Of a DNA stretch of 6,609 bases, positions 5,201-6,609 are shown piece by piece. The stretch is from UBA4717 sp045577925 (GTDB lineage Bacteria; Bacillota; Clostridia; Oscillospirales; CAG-272). Made by a program: the position numbers and the translations under genes. Every line of letters begins with the position of its first letter. Positions within the stretch are counted from its first letter, which is position 1. A model generated the notes under the pieces. The model ran no database searches, was not told where the DNA came from, and was given only the letters and a program-made list of their open reading frames with translations. The stretch lies in assembly GCA_045577925.1 (NCBI GenBank), contig JAZNJH010000024.1:1-6609 (forward strand), read 5' to 3'.

Positions 5201-6609
5201 CTTGAAAGCTCGTCGCTGCATACTTCGCAATAAATTACGGTATCATACGAGCCGTCTTCGGTGCATGTTGAATCGTGATAGTTTTCAGTTACAGGTTCTT
5301 CGGGCGTTGCCATATAACAATGACACTTATATCCGTAAAAAATACCATTGATAAAAACTTCGCCAAAGTCCTGATTATCCCACCAAAGCGAATTGTTAAA
5401 CGCACCGTAGCAGGGGTCTGTTACCGTGCTTGGATAGAAGATTTCGGTAAGATAAGGTAGTTTGTTATATTTTAAAGCGTAGCTTACGTTTGTTGAGCCG
5501 TCCTCGATGACTATTTTGGTTATCTTAGGCAGGTTCTCTGCGACGTAAGGAGTGAAGAAACCTTCGGGGATGACAGCATCCTTAGCAATCGTAAGGACGA
5601 TACCTTCGCCATTTATACCTGCGTTATAGAAAATGTAGTTTGAGTCGCCGCAATTGCTCGGGGTGTTTGATGCGTAATAAATTGTTTCGAGGCTACGGCA
5701 CTCGTAGAAGGTTGCTGTGCCTATTGTCGTAAGATTGCCGAGGATTCGTATAGATTTTAATTCGTCGCAATAAGAGAATGTTGAGTTGCCGAGGGTGTTT
5801 ATATTTTCGTGAAGCTCGACACTATCAAGTTTGACACAATACTGGAACGTTGCGTTACCTATGGATTTAAGAGCTTTTGAGAACTTAACGGTTTTAAGTG
5901 ATTCTGCGTGCCTGAATGCCATATTGCCGAGAGTGGTAACCGTGTCGGGTATTAAAATTCTCTCAAGTGCTGTGCAGTAGTCAAAAGCGTTGTCCGAAAT
6001 AGTTTTAAGTCCTTCATTGAGAGTGATAGATTTCAGCGCAGAGCATTTTTCAAAGGCATAGGTGCCAAGTACTTCTATACCGGAATGAAGAGTTATCGTT
6101 TCGAGTGCGGTACAGCCGGAGAAAGTATATGGGGAAATGTAAGTTACACTTGTCGGGATTATAATACTTTCAAGCGAGGTACAATTTGCGAATGCATAAG
6201 AGCCAATCACTTGAATTGAGTTAGGCAAAGTTATGCTTTGAATGTACGTATTATCACGGAACGCCCCTTCCATTATAACGAAAACAGGAAGCCCGTCGTA
6301 AAGGTGTGGAACGCTTATTTCAGTTTGCGCACCAACATATCCGGTAACGATATAATAAGAGCTATCCTCAGAGAGCTTATATGTTAGATAACCGGGTAAC
6401 AGATCTCCATAAGTAAAGGTTTCGGTTGTGCTTGCCTTACCGCAGGAGCAGGACTTATAGTAAATAGCGGCACTATATTCTGTTGCCGGTGTATGCTGAT
6501 AGTCTATATCGGCTTTTTCAACTACAAAGCTATGACCGTTAGGCTCGCCGTGGGTGAATGTAGTCGTACCCTTGTCACCGCAAGCACAGGAATAGAAATA
6601 TGTAGCTGC
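2197..6609 (-). CDS. Giant BspA-type LRR surface protein with CxxC...GH repeats (N-terminus missing)
   Basis: The frame stays open to the right edge, so the gene starts outside the window; ATG 6273 is internal. The 1470 visible residues fall into five parts: (1) residues 1-77, two units with SCACG/SCSCG and a 46-residue cysteine period; (2) about 100-305, LRRs of the LRR_5 type (IPxSVTxIGxxAFxxCTSL, 23 residues); (3) about 307-372, a divergent module IYYASNT...NAGINGEGI...PKITKIVIEDGS; (4) 440-698, six CxxC...GH units; (5) about 700-1425, a second LRR block with three copies of the IYFNATAMNDL...PKITSVEFEE module. It ends in a Ser/Thr-rich tail and YYDYYWYKI. No LPxTG motif or C-terminal membrane segment is seen. 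LRR_5 proteins of this kind are usually secreted or surface-exposed and implicated in adhesion, but a signal peptide would lie off-window, so export is inferred. No specific ligand can be named. It is followed directly by the nuclease gene. Confidence 0.9.
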   Translation of the reverse strand, partial: AATYFYSCACGDKGTTTFTHGEPNGHSFVVEKADIDYQHTPATEYSAAIYYKSCSCGKASTTETFTYGDLLPGYLTYKLSEDSSYYIVTGYVGAQTEISVPHLYDGLPVFVIMEGAFRDNTYIQSITLPNSIQVIGSYAFANCTSLESIIIPTSVTYISPYTFSGCTALETITLHSGIEVLGTYAFEKCSALKSITLNEGLKTISDNAFDYCTALERILIPDTVTTLGNMAFRHAESLKTVKFSKALKSIGNATFQYCVKLDSVELHENINTLGNSTFSYCDELKSIRILGNLTTIGTATFYECRSLETIYYASNTPSNCGDSNYIFYNAGINGEGIVLTIAKDAVIPEGFFTPYVAENLPKITKIVIEDGSTNVSYALKYNKLPYLTEIFYPSTVTDPCYGAFNNSLWWDNQDFGEVFINGIFYGYKCHCYMATPEEPVTENYHDSTCTEDGSYDTVIYCEVCSDELSRETITVAKKGHTECEAVTENFVDSDCENDGSYDTVIYCEVCGDELSRETITVAKKGHDYINYEAKSATCTEIGWDAYQTCSRCDYTSYEEIETLGHDYVNHSAKDATCTEIGWYEYDTCSHCSHSTYEEISKLGHDYIHHDAKAKTCTSIGWKTYDTCSRCDYTTYIEIPASHNPKSAVEENRIESKCNEEGSYQSVVYCYDCNEELNRANKEIKRSHKMSGDSCTVCGLPQSSSGLEFALNSDGKGYTLIGIGSCTSKSVVIGVYNNLSVTEIGSSALANCTSLTSVTIPDIVTTIGNYAFNKCTSLMNITVDKDNPNYMDIDGNLYNKDGKALILYAIGKENSSFTIPDSVTSIGNSAFSGCTNLASVTIPDSVASIGSSAFSGCTNLASITLPFVGETKDGTSNTHFGYIFGAYDHYYNSRSVPSSLKSVTITCDTSINDYAFYNCTSLTSIKIPSIVTSIGVYGFYHCTSLTHIEIPSNVISIDLGAFLGCTALEEIYFNATAMNDLGSDNSVFTNAGKNGDGIKVVIGKNVTKLPAYLFYPRSDTSSYSPKITSVEFEEGSICESIGKYTFYGCNTLEKIYFNATAMNDLSSDSYVFTSTGKNGDGIKVVIGKNVTKLPAYLFHSGSDTSSYSPKITSVEFEEGSVCKIIGACAFNRCTSLKSIEIPSSITSIGSAAFNDCASLTSVYITDITAWCNIEFNGIWSNPLFYAHNLYLNGELVTDLVIPESVKSIGNYAFYGCTRLESVNISKHVTSIGRAVFDNCTALEKIYFNATAMNDLSDNNHVFYNAGKNGDGIKVVIGKSVTKLPAYLFYPSSQTWSYSPKITSVEFEEESVCESIGQYAFAVCTSLTSVTIGDAVTSIGPCAFYKCTSITSVTIPNSVTSIGGWTFDDCTSLESVNIGNNVTSIGNSAFSGCTNLASVTIPDSVRSIGNSAFLYCSSLTSIIFEDTSTWYRTTSSSDWGNMTGGTSTSVTNSSTNATYFKSTYYDYYWYKI
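2330..4430 (-). repeat. Second LRR block: 69-bp coding repeats
   Basis: Tandem 23-residue LRR_5 units encoded by 69-bp DNA repeats fill this part of the giant gene, interrupted by the 72-residue modules. DNA conservation is high. Bases 4027-4095 and 4096-4164 differ at only about five positions, and 56 bases at 2417-2472 are identical to 4091-4146. This indicates recent duplication or gene conversion, and a locus prone to slippage and assembly collapse. Confidence 0.85.
2678..3711 (-). repeat. Three copies of a 72-residue IYFNATAMNDL module
   Basis: Copies lie at about 2678-2893, 3247-3462 and 3499-3711. Each runs from LE(K/E)IYFNATAMNDL through VF...GKNGDGIKVVIGK.VTKLPAYLF to SYSPKITSVEFEE. 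Spacing is 252 bp between the right two and 570 bp between the left two. Long stretches are identical at DNA level, while serine-rich and YPRSDTS/HSGSDTS/YPSSQTW segments vary. Each copy replaces one or more LRR units between normal LRR borders. Confidence 0.85.
4516..5292 (-). repeat. Six CxxC...GH units between the LRR blocks
   Basis: Six units each contain C, about 10 residues, CxxC (or the near variant), then a GH or SH about 13-16 residues later. Units 1, 2 and 6 are of one type (46-48 residues, ENxxxxSxC...YCxxCxxELxR). Units 3, 4 and 5 are another (39 residues, ATCTEIGW...YxTCSxC...LGHDY). Units 1 and 2 are nearly identical in DNA at a 138-bp period. Such repeats are frequent in clostridial surface proteins. 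The Cys/His pattern could bind metal, or form disulfides outside the cell. Confidence 0.8.
5494..6303 (-). repeat. First LRR block with a divergent module
   Basis: About nine LRR_5 units (for example SVTYISPYTFSGCTALETI) occupy roughly 5690-6303. Their DNA is much less alike than in the second block, so this block is older. At 5494-5691 it ends in a divergent relative of the 72-residue module: IYYASNT...YIFYNAGINGEGIVLTIAK...PKITKIVIEDGS. Confidence 0.75.
6400..6609 (-). repeat. Two CxCG units at the visible N-terminal end
   Basis: The first 77 visible residues hold ATYFYSCACGDKGTTTFTHG and AIYYKSCSCGKASTTETFTYG, with corresponding cysteines 46 residues apart. The first unit is followed by NGHSF, like the GH that closes the later CxxC units. 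The series probably continues beyond the window. Confidence 0.65.

Noticed and set aside
6271..6273. ATG at 6273 as the start of the LRR protein
   Set aside because: The same frame stays open for 112 more codons to the window edge and encodes recognisable repeat units, so the ATG is internal.
1..6609. tRNA, rRNA genes, integrase or transposase genes
   Set aside because: No cloverleaf-like or rRNA sequence and no recombinase motif was recognised by eye on either strand.

Overview
The window looks like chromosome from a low-to-mid GC, gut-type member of the Firmicutes (Clostridia, probably Oscillospirales/Ruminococcus-like). This is inferred from four things: a large BspA-type leucine-rich-repeat (LRR) surface protein carrying CxxC...GH repeats and a ...YYWYKI C-terminus, a decayed fragment resembling the sporulation protease SpoIVB, strong extended -10 promoter sequence, and compact T-tailed terminators. 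No species marker is present, so the taxon is only a suggestion.

Layout from left to right. Bases 1-59 are probably the last codons of a plus-strand gene that begins outside the window; a rho-independent terminator follows. Bases 104-215 are a dense regulatory region holding a near-consensus promoter, a perfect 15-bp inverted repeat and a further copy of the same core, TTGCCGATA. They control a plus-strand gene (216-1103) for a Fic-domain protein with an N-terminal helix-turn-helix. Its terminator is a near copy of the one in front of the gene, so fic sits alone between two related hairpins. Bases 1104-1423 hold no intact gene. They contain short direct repeats, a perfect 10-bp hairpin, a roughly 100-bp minus-strand relic of a spoIVB-like gene, and a terminator that can work in both directions.

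The rest is on the minus strand. It holds a PD-(D/E)XK nuclease-like protein (1424-2146, possibly starting at 2194) and, directly upstream of it in transcription, a giant LRR protein that runs off the right edge (2197 to beyond 6609; 1470 residues visible, N-terminus missing). The LRR protein is a mosaic of two CxCG units, LRRs, a six-unit CxxC...GH block, and a second LRR block carrying three recent copies of a 72-residue module.

The fic unit and the LRR/nuclease unit converge on the two-way terminator and appear to be separate transcription units. I see no evidence that they form one system. The most self-contained regulatory hypothesis is autoregulation of fic through the TTGCCGATA sites. 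The LRR-nuclease pair is adjacent, but its base composition and the hairpin at the junction argue against assuming a shared function.
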